Shown piece by piece: positions 14,565-22,832 of a DNA stretch of 22,832 nt (positions are counted from its first letter, which is position 1; each line of letters begins with the position of its first letter). The stretch lies in the NCBI GenBank assembly GCA_964625865.1, contig CAZVEV010000067.1:1-22832 (forward strand). The letters are read 5' to 3'. The notes beneath the pieces are model-generated. The model had not been told where the DNA came from and searched no databases. It saw only the letters and a list, made by a program, of their open reading frames with translations. The stretch is from CAZVEV01 sp964625865 (GTDB taxonomy: Bacteria; Planctomycetota; Phycisphaerae; SM23-33). A program made the position numbers and the translations under genes.

Positions 14565-14804
14565 ATGACCAAGACGCTGATGCTGACAGCAGTCCGTCCG
14601 GGTACGAAGGTGCGGGTTTCAACCATCGAGTCCGGATCGGCCCTCAAGGCGCGACTGGCGGCGATGGGCTTGATGCCGGGGGTCGAGATCGAGGTCGTCG
14701 GCCGACCGACCGGGGGGCCGGTGATTGTCAGCGTTATGGGCGGACGGCTGATGCTCGGCCGCGGGATGGCCGAGAAGATCGCCGTCCACAGGACCAAACG
14801 GTAG
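14565..14804 (+). CDS. feoA: FeoA-type ferrous iron transport accessory protein
   Basis: The product is 79 residues, the size of FeoA, an SH3-like cytoplasmic partner of the ferrous iron permease FeoB. Diagnostic pattern: LTAVRPGTKVRVSTI, then LKARLAAMGLMPGVEIEVV at 28-46, and GGPVIVSVMGGRLMLGRGMAEKI at 50-72, equivalent to the family's R-L-x-x-MG-x-x-PG and G-x-x-x-x-L-x-x-x-x-A-x-x-I segments. It begins 7 bases after the DtxR-family stop, so the two form one unit controlled by the operator at 13964. No feoB follows; lysA comes next after a palindromic repeat. FeoA-like domains also occur as C-terminal parts of DtxR proteins, so this may act as a detached SH3 domain of the regulator; FeoB encoded elsewhere is the simpler reading. 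Confidence 0.88.
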   Translation: MTKTLMLTAVRPGTKVRVSTIESGSALKARLAAMGLMPGVEIEVVGRPTGGPVIVSVMGGRLMLGRGMAEKIAVHRTKR

Positions 14805-14806
14805 CG

Positions 14807-14879
14807 GTAGGGCGTGCAACTCGTTGTACGCGGAACGGATTGCGCGGTCGTCCCGCGTGCAGCGAGTTGTACGCCTTAC
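14807..14879. repeat. 73-nt palindromic repeat, copy 1
   Basis: Arms GTAGGGCGTGCAACTCG.. and ..CGAGTTGTACGCCTTAC pair over about 28 positions with a few G-T wobbles, leaving a loop of about 16 bases. It begins 2 bases after the feoA stop. Copy 2 follows lysA. A strong transcript hairpin here would separate feoA from lysA, but no U-run follows. Confidence 0.8.
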
Positions 14880-14950
14880 TTGCCGCCCCGCATTCGCAGA
14901 TGTAGGCTTTCAGGCTCGACACAGAACCAACAGACCAGGACAAGACACGC

Positions 14951-16240
14951 ATGGATCATTTTGAGTACACCAACGGATCGCTGTATTGCGAAGACGTGCC
15001 CGTGGCGGACATTGTCGCCCAGACCGGGACGCCCGCGTACATCTACTCCAGCGCGACGCTGCTGCACCACTACCGCGCCTTTGCCGACGGCTTCGCCGAC
15101 GTGAGTCCGACGATCTGCTTCTCGATCAAGTCGTTGGCGAACCTGAGCGTTCTGAAGCTCCTGACCGCCGAGGGCAGCGCGTTTGACGTGACCTCCGGCG
15201 GGGAACTGGCCCGCGCGGCAGCGGCCGGCGGACGGATGGAGCAGGTCGTCTTCGCGGGCGTGGGCAAGACCGATGCGGAGATCACCGCTGCACTGGATGC
15301 GGGAATCGGCGTGTTCAACATTGAGTCTGAAGCCGAGTTCGAGAACCTCTCTCGCCTGGCCGCCGCGGCGGGCCAGACCACCCACGCCGCGCTGCGACTG
15401 AACCCCGACGTCTACGATCCCAAGACGCACACCTACACGGCCACCGGGAAGAAGGAGTCGAAGTTCGGCGTGGACATCGAGCGGGCCGTCCGGTTCTTCG
15501 AGGCCTACGGGCATGATGAGAACGTCGCGCTGGACGGGATCCACATTCACATCGGCTCGCCGATCTACTCGCCCGACCCGTACGTCGCCGCCGTGGCCAA
15601 GACGCTGGAAGTGATCGACCGCCTGCGCGAGATGGGCTTCGAGGTCCGCACGCTGGACATCGGCGGGGGGTATGCCGCCGACTACTCCGCCGGCGCCAGT
15701 CCGGTGGCGGCCGACTACGCCGACGCCATCGTGCCCCTGCTGAAGGACACCGGCCTGGCCGTCATCATCGAACCGGGCCGCCAGATCGCCTGCAACGCGG
15801 GAATCCTGGTGACCGAGGTGCAGTATCTCAAGGCCGGCGGCGATCGCCAGTTCGCGATTGTCGACGGATCGATGACGGACATGATTCGCCCGGCGCTGTA
15901 CGGGGGCGAGCATCTGATCTACCCGGTGGCCCTGGGCGAGGGTCAGGCCCCACCCGAGCGTCGCGTGGACTTCGAGGCCCCGGGCGGGACGAAGGTGGAC
16001 ATCGTCGGCGGCGTCTGCGAGGGCAGTGACTTCCTGGGCAAGGACCGCGTCCTGCCGCCGATGAAGCGAGGCGATCTGCTGGCGATGTTCTCGGCCGGAG
16101 CGTATGGCTTTGTGATGGCCAGCCAGTACAACACGCGCCCCCGCGCATGTGAAGTGCTTGTGGCCGGTGACACGTGGAAGGTCATCCGCCGCCGCGAAAC
16201 CTACGACGACCTGCTCGCCCTGGAACGCGAAGCCCAGTAG
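14951..16240 (+). CDS. lysA: Diaminopimelate decarboxylase
   Basis: The product is 429 residues, normal for LysA, a PLP enzyme that decarboxylates meso-diaminopimelate to lysine. The PLP lysine is Lys60 in CFSIKSLANL (family usually YAxKAN). Other landmarks are HIHIGSPI (198-205), the phosphate-binding Gly cluster LDIGGGY (235-241), EPGR (274-277), the substrate Cys/Asp in CEGSDFLGKDR (Cys356, Asp360) and GAYGFVMASQYN near 383-394. The Gly/Ser differences around Lys60 are minor. CAGGA lies 10 bases ahead of the ATG. It sits between two copies of a palindromic repeat, and its TAG stop is part of copy 2. It has no functional link to feoA upstream that I can see, so independent transcription is likely; lysine and peptidoglycan precursor supply is its role. 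Confidence 0.95.
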   Translation: MDHFEYTNGSLYCEDVPVADIVAQTGTPAYIYSSATLLHHYRAFADGFADVSPTICFSIKSLANLSVLKLLTAEGSAFDVTSGGELARAAAAGGRMEQVVFAGVGKTDAEITAALDAGIGVFNIESEAEFENLSRLAAAAGQTTHAALRLNPDVYDPKTHTYTATGKKESKFGVDIERAVRFFEAYGHDENVALDGIHIHIGSPIYSPDPYVAAVAKTLEVIDRLREMGFEVRTLDIGGGYAADYSAGASPVAADYADAIVPLLKDTGLAVIIEPGRQIACNAGILVTEVQYLKAGGDRQFAIVDGSMTDMIRPALYGGEHLIYPVALGEGQAPPERRVDFEAPGGTKVDIVGGVCEGSDFLGKDRVLPPMKRGDLLAMFSAGAYGFVMASQYNTRPRACEVLVAGDTWKVIRRRETYDDLLALEREAQ

Positions 16241-16310
16241 GGCGTGCAACTTGTTGCACGCGGAACGCATACACGAGTCCTCCCGCGTGCAACAAAGTGG
16301 CACGCCCTAC
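16237..16310. repeat. 74-nt palindromic repeat, copy 2
   Basis: Arms GTAGGGCGTGCAACTTG.. and ..CAAAGTGGCACGCCCTAC pair with one bulged base. The 5' TAG is the lysA stop codon. At one stem position copy 1 has C-G and this copy T-A, a compensatory change. It lies between convergent lysA and the kinase gene and may act as a shared hairpin terminator. Confidence 0.8.
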
Positions 16311-16327
16311 GCTATGCGTCTGGCGCG

Positions 16328-19300
16328 CTATTTGCTCGCGCGCCACAGGCGGACGGTCTTGTCCAGTCCGCCGGAGATCACCTGCGCATCGCCGGCGCCG
16401 AAGGCGACCGCCGCAACGTGGCGCGTGTGGCCGGCCATCGTCATGATCTCGGCGCCGCTGGCGGCGTCCCAGAGTTTCAGCAGGTTGTCCGTACCGCCCG
16501 AGACGATCCGTCTGCCGTCGCCGCTGACGGCTACCGCGCTGACCTGGCCGGCATGACCGGACAACTCACGGATGACCTTCTCGTTAGTCCAGTCCCACAC
16601 GCGGATCATCCTCTCGTCACCGCCGCAGACCAGGGCCCGCCCGTCGGCGTCAAACGCGACGGCTGTTACGCTCCCACTCGTCAGCTTCAGTGTCTTGGCG
16701 AGCTTGCCGGTTTCGGCCTCCCAGACCTGTGCCGTCGCGCCGGCGCCCGATACGACGAACTTGCCGTCACGGCTGACCGCCACGCTGCCGATCTTTGCCC
16801 CGCCCCCGCGACCGGTCCACTTGAGCTTCCTGGTAGCGATGTCCCAGGCCTTGACGGTTCCGTCGGCCCCGCCGGTGGCCAGGAGTTTCGGGCCCGCCGC
16901 GATGGCCAGCACGGCCCCGGCGTGGCCGGTCAGCACACCGGCGGCGGAACCGGCCTCGGCGTCCCACAGGCGCACCGCCGCGTCGGTGCCCCCCGTGACC
17001 AGCCGCGTCCCGCCCGGAACAAACGCCAGCGCGCTGACCTCCCCGCCGTTGCCGGCCAGCGTCTTGCCCTTGGCGCCCGTGGCGGCGTCCCACAACGTCA
17101 CCGCGCCGCTGCTGCCGCGCTCAGCGCAGGCCACGTACTTGCCCTTGCTGTCGGCCGCGACGGCTGTCACCGGCGAAGCGCATCGCAGCGTCAGCGTGGC
17201 CGCGGCGCCGGTGGCGTTCCACAGACGCACGGGCTTGTCCGAGCCGGCCGAGACGATCCACTTGCCGTCGCCACTGTACGCCACCGACGAGACCGTGCCC
17301 GCGTGACCGGCGAGCGCTGAAATCTCCCCACCGGCAGGGTCCCAGACGCGAAGGGCCCGGTCGCGTCCGCCCGAGATAACCCGCTTGCCGTCCGGACTGA
17401 ACGCCACCGCCGACACCTGCCCCGTGTGCCCGCGCAGCGTCTTGCGGGCTCGCTTGCCGGGAACGTCCCAGGTCTTGATCGCACCGTCCGCCCCCGCGGA
17501 AACCACCTGCAAGCCCGTCGCGTCGAACGCGACGGCCGTTATCGCCCCCGCGTGCCGCCCGGTCATGTTCTTCGTCTCGCCGGTGGCGACCTTCCACACC
17601 GTCACCGTCCCGGCACTGGTTCCGCCGGCCAGGGAGGCCCCGTCGGCACTGAAGGCCAGCGCGCTGATGTCCGCGCCCGCGCCGCCAAGGGCGCGAAGGG
17701 GCTTTCCGGTCGTTGCGTTCCACAGGCGGACGCCCTCGCCTGCCGTAGCCAGCAGCCCACCGCGTGGAGCACACGCGGCGGCGAAGGCCATCTCAGACCC
17801 GTCGCCCAGCGCGAAGACTTCCTTGCCGTCACCCACGTTCCAGACCTTCGGTTTGCCCGATGAGTCCGCGATCAGCACGCGCCCGGCATCTGCGCTGAAG
17901 GCGGCGGCGAGCACCTGGCGGGCCGATGTCTGCGACCGGCTCAGTTCCCTGCCCGTCGCGGCGTCCCATGTGGCCAGGTGTCCGTTCCACGAGACGGCCG
18001 CTACCTGCTTGTCGCCCGGGGCGAACACCGCCGCCGCCGTCCCGCTGTCGTGGCCGTCCAGGGCGCGGGCGCTCTGGTCCATCACGCGTCGGAGGCGATA
18101 CCATTCCCAGCCGCGCAGGTCCTCGTCGGATGCGTCGAGCACGCCCCGCGCGGGACCGGCATTGAACTGGCGGAGTTCGGCCTCGGCACGGGCGATCTGG
18201 TTGACGTACAACGCCCGCCGGGTCTTCTCGCCGGCGGCGACGGCCTTGGCTCGCTGCGTTTCGGCGATGCCTTTCTGGCGCTCGGCCTCCTTGCGGGCGG
18301 TCTCGGCCTTGTCACGGGCGGCGACGGCAAGCTTCTCCTGCTTGACCGCCTCGTCTCGGGCCGCAAGGGCCAGGCCCTCCTGTTTCTTGGCTTCGTTTGT
18401 CGCCGCGACCAGGGCCTTCTGCTTGACCTCCAGGTCCTTGCGAAGCTTCTGCTCCCTGACGGCCAGGTCCCGAGCGATCTTCTCCTGTGCGATCGCTTCG
18501 TCGCGTGCGGCGACGGCGAGCTTCTCTTGCTCAATCGCCTTGTTCGTCGCGATCACCAGGGCCTTCTGCTTGGTCTCGAGGTCGGTGCGGAGCTTCTTCT
18601 CCTGCTCGGCCAACTCGCGGGCGAGTTTCTCCTGTTTGACGGCCTCGGCACGCTGCTGGTCGGCGATGCCTTTCTGCTTGAGCGCCTCGGCGCGTTCGGT
18701 TTCAGCGGTCTTGCGGGCGGCGATGAGGCCGGCCTTCTGCGACTCGACGATATTCCGCTGCTTGACGGCCTCGGCTCGTTGGACTTCGGCGATGCCTTTC
18801 TGTTTGACGGCCTCGGCCCGCTCCTGTCGGGCGATCTTCTCCTGCGCGACGGCGGTGGCCCGCTCGTTCTCGACGCGGACGTAGGCCCAGACGGCGGTGG
18901 CCAGCAGCATCATCAGGACGGCGGCGGCGACGCTGACGGCGAAGCGGTGCTTGCGAATCCGCTTGCGAAGGAAGTAGGCGGTGGTGGGCTTTCGGGCGGT
19001 CAGGGGCTCGCCCGTGAGGTAGTTCTCGATGTCCTGCGCCAGATCGCCCGCCGAGGCGTAGCGGTCCGACAGTTCACGAGCGAGGGCCTTGAGCAGCAGG
19101 GCCTCCAGGTCGTCGTCGATGCTCTTGCAGACGCTCTTGGGGCGCCGTACGTCCTGGTCGACGACGCGACGGAGAAACTCGAACCGGCTGCCCGTCAGTT
19201 CGTGCGGGGGATGGCCCGTCAGCAGGCGGTAGAGGATCACGCCAAGGCTGTACACGTCGGTTCGCGTGTCGATCTCTTCCATGCGTCCGGCGGCCTGCTC

Positions 19301-20377
19301 GGGCGACATGTAGGCCGGCGTGCCCGTGCTCTCGCCGTCAATCGAGATGTTGTAGTTCGAGTCCTCGGCGTCGTCGTCACCGGCGAGCGTCTTGGCCAGG
19401 CCGAAGTCCACCACGTACGGCTTGCCATCGGCGTTGACCATGACGTTACTGGGCTTCAGGTCGCGGTGGATCACGCCGCGCTGGTGAGCGTGCTGGACCG
19501 CCTGGCAGATCGTCTGCATCAGCGCGAGGATCTCGCGCGGCTTGAGGTCGTTGGCCTCGACGTAGTCGTCCAAATCCAGCCCGGAGATCATCTCCATCGC
19601 GTAGAAGTACCCGCCGCGATGCAGGCCGCTGTCGTAGACCCGCGCGATGTTCGGATGCTCCAGCCTCGCGGCAAGCTCGACCTCGCGTTCGAAGCGCTGT
19701 CGGGCCTTGTCGCTGACGAACTGGCCCCGCCCCATGAACTTCATCGCCACTTCGCGCCGCGTGCTCAGTTGCGTCGCGTGCCACACCGTCCCCATCGCCC
19801 CGGCGCCCAGTTGACGCGTGATCTTGTACCCGTCGATCCGCGGCGCGCCGGTGACCGGGTCGAGCGTCTGAGACAGTTCCTCTCCGGGGGCCCGGGTGGC
19901 CTGCTCGGTCGAGCCGTCCTTGGCGGCCGGGCCGCTGTCGTCGACGGCCTCGATCTCCACGATCTCCTCCGCCTCGCCCTCGCCGACAACCGTCCGGTCG
20001 ATGTCGACGGACTCCTCTTCGGCTTTACTGTCGTCCGGGCCGGCCGCCGGCACGGTGACGTCGAGCATGTCCTGTTGGGTCGGCGTGGGCTTGGCGCGGC
20101 GGGGCAGTGAGGGCGCGTCGTCGTCGGTCGTCGTAACGTCCAGTTCGTCGTCGCGGGCCGGCATGGTGCTGTCAAGATCCTCCGGGCTGGCCGCCCGCCC
20201 GGCCGTGGAGCCGATGAGCCTGGCTTCGAAGTCCCCGACGGCTGCCGACTCGCCCGTGACCAGCTCGACCGTCTCGTCCGGCCCGAGGTTCACTGTGACG
20301 CCCGCGTCGGCCTCGGCGTCCGGGACGTCACGGTTGACTACGATCTTCCCGTTCTTCCTGACTTCCAAACGTGCCAT
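16328..20377 (-). CDS. Ser/Thr protein kinase with coiled coil and 14 WD40 repeats
   Basis: The product is 1349 residues. After an acidic, low-complexity N-terminus (1 to about 180) comes a complete Hanks-type kinase: Gly loop GAGAMG (191-196), ATP lysine in VAMK (Lys213), HRDLKPSN (Asp306), DFG (Asp324) and SPE (358-360). A membrane helix spans about 481-499. A long Lys/Glu/Ala/Gln coiled coil follows (about 504-735) with repeated QKGIA, RAEAVKQ and AARDEAV units. A planctomycete-type linker, ending GWEWYRLRR, leads into 14 WD40 repeats (I can align each by its WD or WN turn), enough for two seven-bladed propellers. The WD40 part would be outside the inner membrane. I start at ATG 20377 because GAGG lies upstream; ATG 20425 adds 16 residues with no Shine-Dalgarno. 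Role: signal-sensing kinase; substrate unknown. Confidence 0.92.
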   Translation of the reverse strand: MARLEVRKNGKIVVNRDVPDAEADAGVTVNLGPDETVELVTGESAAVGDFEARLIGSTAGRAASPEDLDSTMPARDDELDVTTTDDDAPSLPRRAKPTPTQQDMLDVTVPAAGPDDSKAEEESVDIDRTVVGEGEAEEIVEIEAVDDSGPAAKDGSTEQATRAPGEELSQTLDPVTGAPRIDGYKITRQLGAGAMGTVWHATQLSTRREVAMKFMGRGQFVSDKARQRFEREVELAARLEHPNIARVYDSGLHRGGYFYAMEMISGLDLDDYVEANDLKPREILALMQTICQAVQHAHQRGVIHRDLKPSNVMVNADGKPYVVDFGLAKTLAGDDDAEDSNYNISIDGESTGTPAYMSPEQAAGRMEEIDTRTDVYSLGVILYRLLTGHPPHELTGSRFEFLRRVVDQDVRRPKSVCKSIDDDLEALLLKALARELSDRYASAGDLAQDIENYLTGEPLTARKPTTAYFLRKRIRKHRFAVSVAAAVLMMLLATAVWAYVRVENERATAVAQEKIARQERAEAVKQKGIAEVQRAEAVKQRNIVESQKAGLIAARKTAETERAEALKQKGIADQQRAEAVKQEKLARELAEQEKKLRTDLETKQKALVIATNKAIEQEKLAVAARDEAIAQEKIARDLAVREQKLRKDLEVKQKALVAATNEAKKQEGLALAARDEAVKQEKLAVAARDKAETARKEAERQKGIAETQRAKAVAAGEKTRRALYVNQIARAEAELRQFNAGPARGVLDASDEDLRGWEWYRLRRVMDQSARALDGHDSGTAAAVFAPGDKQVAAVSWNGHLATWDAATGRELSRSQTSARQVLAAAFSADAGRVLIADSSGKPKVWNVGDGKEVFALGDGSEMAFAAACAPRGGLLATAGEGVRLWNATTGKPLRALGGAGADISALAFSADGASLAGGTSAGTVTVWKVATGETKNMTGRHAGAITAVAFDATGLQVVSAGADGAIKTWDVPGKRARKTLRGHTGQVSAVAFSPDGKRVISGGRDRALRVWDPAGGEISALAGHAGTVSSVAYSGDGKWIVSAGSDKPVRLWNATGAAATLTLRCASPVTAVAADSKGKYVACAERGSSGAVTLWDAATGAKGKTLAGNGGEVSALAFVPGGTRLVTGGTDAAVRLWDAEAGSAAGVLTGHAGAVLAIAAGPKLLATGGADGTVKAWDIATRKLKWTGRGGGAKIGSVAVSRDGKFVVSGAGATAQVWEAETGKLAKTLKLTSGSVTAVAFDADGRALVCGGDERMIRVWDWTNEKVIRELSGHAGQVSAVAVSGDGRRIVSGGTDNLLKLWDAASGAEIMTMAGHTRHVAAVAFGAGDAQVISGGLDKTVRLWRASK

Positions 20378-20448
20378 GGGATCCGCCTCATCGTGGAAAG
20401 GGCTCTGCACGAGCCTTTCGGTCATTCACGTGTCAACACATCAGCAAG

Positions 20449-20454
20449 AGTATA
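20449..20454 (-). promoter_or_regulatory. -10 box of the kinase gene
   Basis: TATACT on the reverse strand; the matching -35 is weak. Transcription would begin near 20442, giving a leader of about 65 bases to the start at 20377. Confidence 0.45.
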
Positions 20455-20491
20455 CCGCGCCCGACCCTGCGACAGTGACGGATTCTCGGTC

Positions 20492-20596
20492 GCGGATACC
20501 CCACAGGGTGGAACCTGTGGGCGTTTGCGCTGTGCGCCGCGCGCGTGAATGAGACAGGACCAAACGCCCACGGGTCCCACCCCGTGGGGTATTCGC
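20492..20596. repeat. Inverted pair of 36-nt hairpin repeats
   Basis: The left arm (20492-20527) and the reverse complement of the right arm (20561-20596) match at 32 of 36 positions. Each arm is itself a hairpin: CCCACAGG/CCTGTGGG on the left, CCCACGGG/CCCGTGGG on the right. One stem pair is A-T in one arm and G-C in the other, a compensatory change. The pair lies between the -10 boxes of the divergent kinase and dus genes. Confidence 0.8.
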
Positions 20597-20622
20597 CACT
20601 TCGCAGAGTGTCCGGCGGACGC

Positions 20623-20628
20623 TATACT
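20623..20628 (+). promoter_or_regulatory. -10 box of the dus gene, possible leaderless start
   Basis: TATACT ends 7 bases before the A of the ATG at 20636, so transcription would start at or next to the start codon. No Shine-Dalgarno is present. The -35 region is poor. Confidence 0.5.
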
Positions 20629-20635
20629 CTCGCCC

Positions 20636-21628
20636 ATGTCCACGGAACTCAGACCATTCATGATTGGCGACGTCGAGGTCGCCATGCCGGTCGTGCTGGC
20701 GGCCCTGGCGGGATACTCGGACCTGCCGTACCGCCGACTGTGCCGCAGCCTCGGCGCGCCCTACTGTGCCACCGAGATGCTCCTGGACCGCTCGCTGACG
20801 ATCTCGGGCAAGCTCCAGCGAAGGCTGCTGACGCTGACGGAAGACGATCATCCGGTGGCGGGGCAGTTGATCGGCGAGGACCCCGAGCACATGGCGGCGG
20901 CCGCGAGGCTGCTGTGCGACAAGGGCTTCGACGTGGTCGACCTGAACTTCGCCTGTCCAGTGCGCAAGGCCCTGGCGCGCGGGCGCGGCGGGGCACTGAT
21001 GGACGAACCGGAGCGGGCACTGGCGATCACGCGGGCGGTGGTGGCCGCTTCGGACAGGCCCGTTACGTTGAAACTGCGATGCGCGTTCTTCCAGAGCGAC
21101 GGGCGACACGAAGCGTTCTACCGCATCGCAGAAGGCGCCTTCGACGCCGGGGTCGCCGCGGTCTGCGTCCATGGGCGCACGGTGGGCGCCCGCTACGTTG
21201 GTCCGGCCGACTGGGAGTTCCTGGCCGAGGCCAAGCGTCACTTCGCCGATCAGACGATCATCGGCTCCGGGGACGTTCGCAAGCCCGTCGACGCGCTGCG
21301 CATGCTCGCCGAGACGGGCGTCGATGCGGTGGCGGCTGCACGCGGGGCGCTGGGCAATCCGTGGTTCTTCCGCCAGGTGGCGGACCTTGCGGCCGGTCGC
21401 GAGCCGTACAGACCGCCGCTGGCCGAGCAGCGCGAGGCGCTGGCGAGGCAGTTCGACGAGGCGATCGGGATCTACGGCGAACGTCGCGGGCCTCGCATCA
21501 TGCGGAAGCACGGCATCAAGTACTCGCGGGTCCATCCGACGCCGAAGAAGGTACGCGTAGCGTTCGTGGAGGTGAAGAAGCCTGCGGATTGGCATCGCGT
21601 GCTTGAGGAGTATTACAGCGAGGCGTGA
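20636..21628 (+). CDS. dus: tRNA-dihydrouridine synthase
   Basis: The product is 330 residues, usual for the Dus family, which reduces uridines in the tRNA D-loop using FMN and NADPH. Markers: the FMN-binding start AALAGYSDLPYRRLCRSLGA (22-41), TEM (46-48), GQLIG, the active-site region DLNFACPVRKALARGRGGAL with catalytic Cys107, LKLR (145-148), VHGRT (178-182), GSGDV (210-214) and ARGALGNPWFF (235-245). The usual NxGCP appears as NFACP. A C-terminal helical RNA-binding part (about 255-330) carries RRGPRIMRKHGIKY. The frame is open to 20549, but this ATG fits the family N-terminus and lies one transcription-start distance from a TATACT box, so the transcript may be leaderless. The exact paralogue (A, B or C) cannot be assigned. 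Confidence 0.92.
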   Translation: MSTELRPFMIGDVEVAMPVVLAALAGYSDLPYRRLCRSLGAPYCATEMLLDRSLTISGKLQRRLLTLTEDDHPVAGQLIGEDPEHMAAAARLLCDKGFDVVDLNFACPVRKALARGRGGALMDEPERALAITRAVVAASDRPVTLKLRCAFFQSDGRHEAFYRIAEGAFDAGVAAVCVHGRTVGARYVGPADWEFLAEAKRHFADQTIIGSGDVRKPVDALRMLAETGVDAVAAARGALGNPWFFRQVADLAAGREPYRPPLAEQREALARQFDEAIGIYGERRGPRIMRKHGIKYSRVHPTPKKVRVAFVEVKKPADWHRVLEEYYSEA

Positions 21629-21747
21629 GGCGAGATGGCGCGCGGACGACAAGACGCCAAGAAGCAAGCTGCGATGTGCGGGGCGGTGCGGGATCGAGAC
21701 GGGCGGGGCGGTGTGCGAGTGCGTCGGAAGGGACGCTGCGGGAGTAG

Positions 21748-21787
21748 AGATCTGAGATTTGAAATCTAAAATCTAAGATCTAAAATC
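21748..21787. repeat. Heptanucleotide tandem array
   Basis: The AT-rich tract reads as 5.7 units of 7 bases: AGATCTG, AGATTTG, AAATCTA, AAATCTA, AGATCTA, AAATC. It stands out from GC-rich surroundings and lies between convergent dus and carA. Several units are locally palindromic. Confidence 0.8.
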
Positions 21788-21788
21788 G

Positions 21789-22832
<1,044 letters not shown>

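Noticed and set aside
14807..16310. CRISPR array or insertion sequence around lysA
   Set aside because: Only two copies, 1.4 kb apart with a gene between them, no spacer periodicity and no transposase.
17978..20110. Forward open frame of 710 codons opposite the kinase gene
   Set aside because: It is antisense to the kinase and coiled coil; the sequence is repetitive only because the coiled coil is. No family features.

Overview
The window is high-GC DNA (GC-rich third codon positions, long antisense shadow frames) that looks like a planctomycete, probably of the Phycisphaerae type. The case rests on gene types rather than a marker gene: a Ser/Thr kinase fused to a coiled coil and 14 WD40 blades, an exported PQQ-type propeller opening with a WxxFRGPxGxG motif, Tat-exported sugar-isomerase-like TIM barrels, a CxxC zinc-ribbon protein with a single membrane anchor, and a HEAT/ankyrin protein with secretin-N-like segments. 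No rRNA, tRNA, phage, transposase or CRISPR signal was seen. Species and lineage are inference.

Layout. 1-2182: a small TRL-like lipoprotein, a convergent cytosolic sugar-phosphate isomerase/epimerase-like protein, and a probable cell-envelope lipoprotein/beta-barrel. 2260-6663: a forward run with a Tat-exported TIM-barrel protein that has lost most canonical metal ligands, translationally coupled to an exported PQQ-like propeller, then an exported HEAT-STN-like-ankyrin protein. 6726-11963: a reverse operon of three genes, in transcription order a class I (AcuC-like) deacetylase, an ADP-forming acetyl-CoA synthetase with fused alpha and beta parts, and an acetyl-CoA hydrolase/CoA-transferase fused to a Pat-like GNAT acetyltransferase. 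12281-13789: a zinc-ribbon membrane protein. 13994-14804: a DtxR/MntR-family regulator with a visible promoter and operator, followed by a lone feoA. 14951-16240: lysA. 16328-20377: the giant kinase-WD40 protein on the reverse strand. 20636-21628: a tRNA-dihydrouridine synthase that may be leaderless. 21789-22832: carA, cut by the window edge.

The most interesting system is the 6.7-12.0 kb operon. Its enzymes make or use acetyl-CoA (acetate + ATP from acetyl-CoA; CoA transfer between acids), and it also encodes both a lysine acetyltransferase domain and a lysine deacetylase. That is the logic of the Bacillus acuABC and Salmonella Pat/CobB circuits, but here the GNAT is fused to a CoA-transferase and the synthetase is the ADP-forming type. 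I infer a self-contained acetylation feedback loop on acetate metabolism.

The second theme is short structured repeats between genes. Two copies of a 73-74 nt palindrome flank lysA. A pair of inverted 36-nt hairpin arms lies between the divergent kinase and dus genes. A 42-nt cloverleaf-like palindrome lies between convergent genes at 6.7 kb. A heptanucleotide tandem array lies between dus and carA. Three palindromes touch or almost touch a TAG stop codon, and two families show compensatory base changes between copies, which suggests that folding is maintained.
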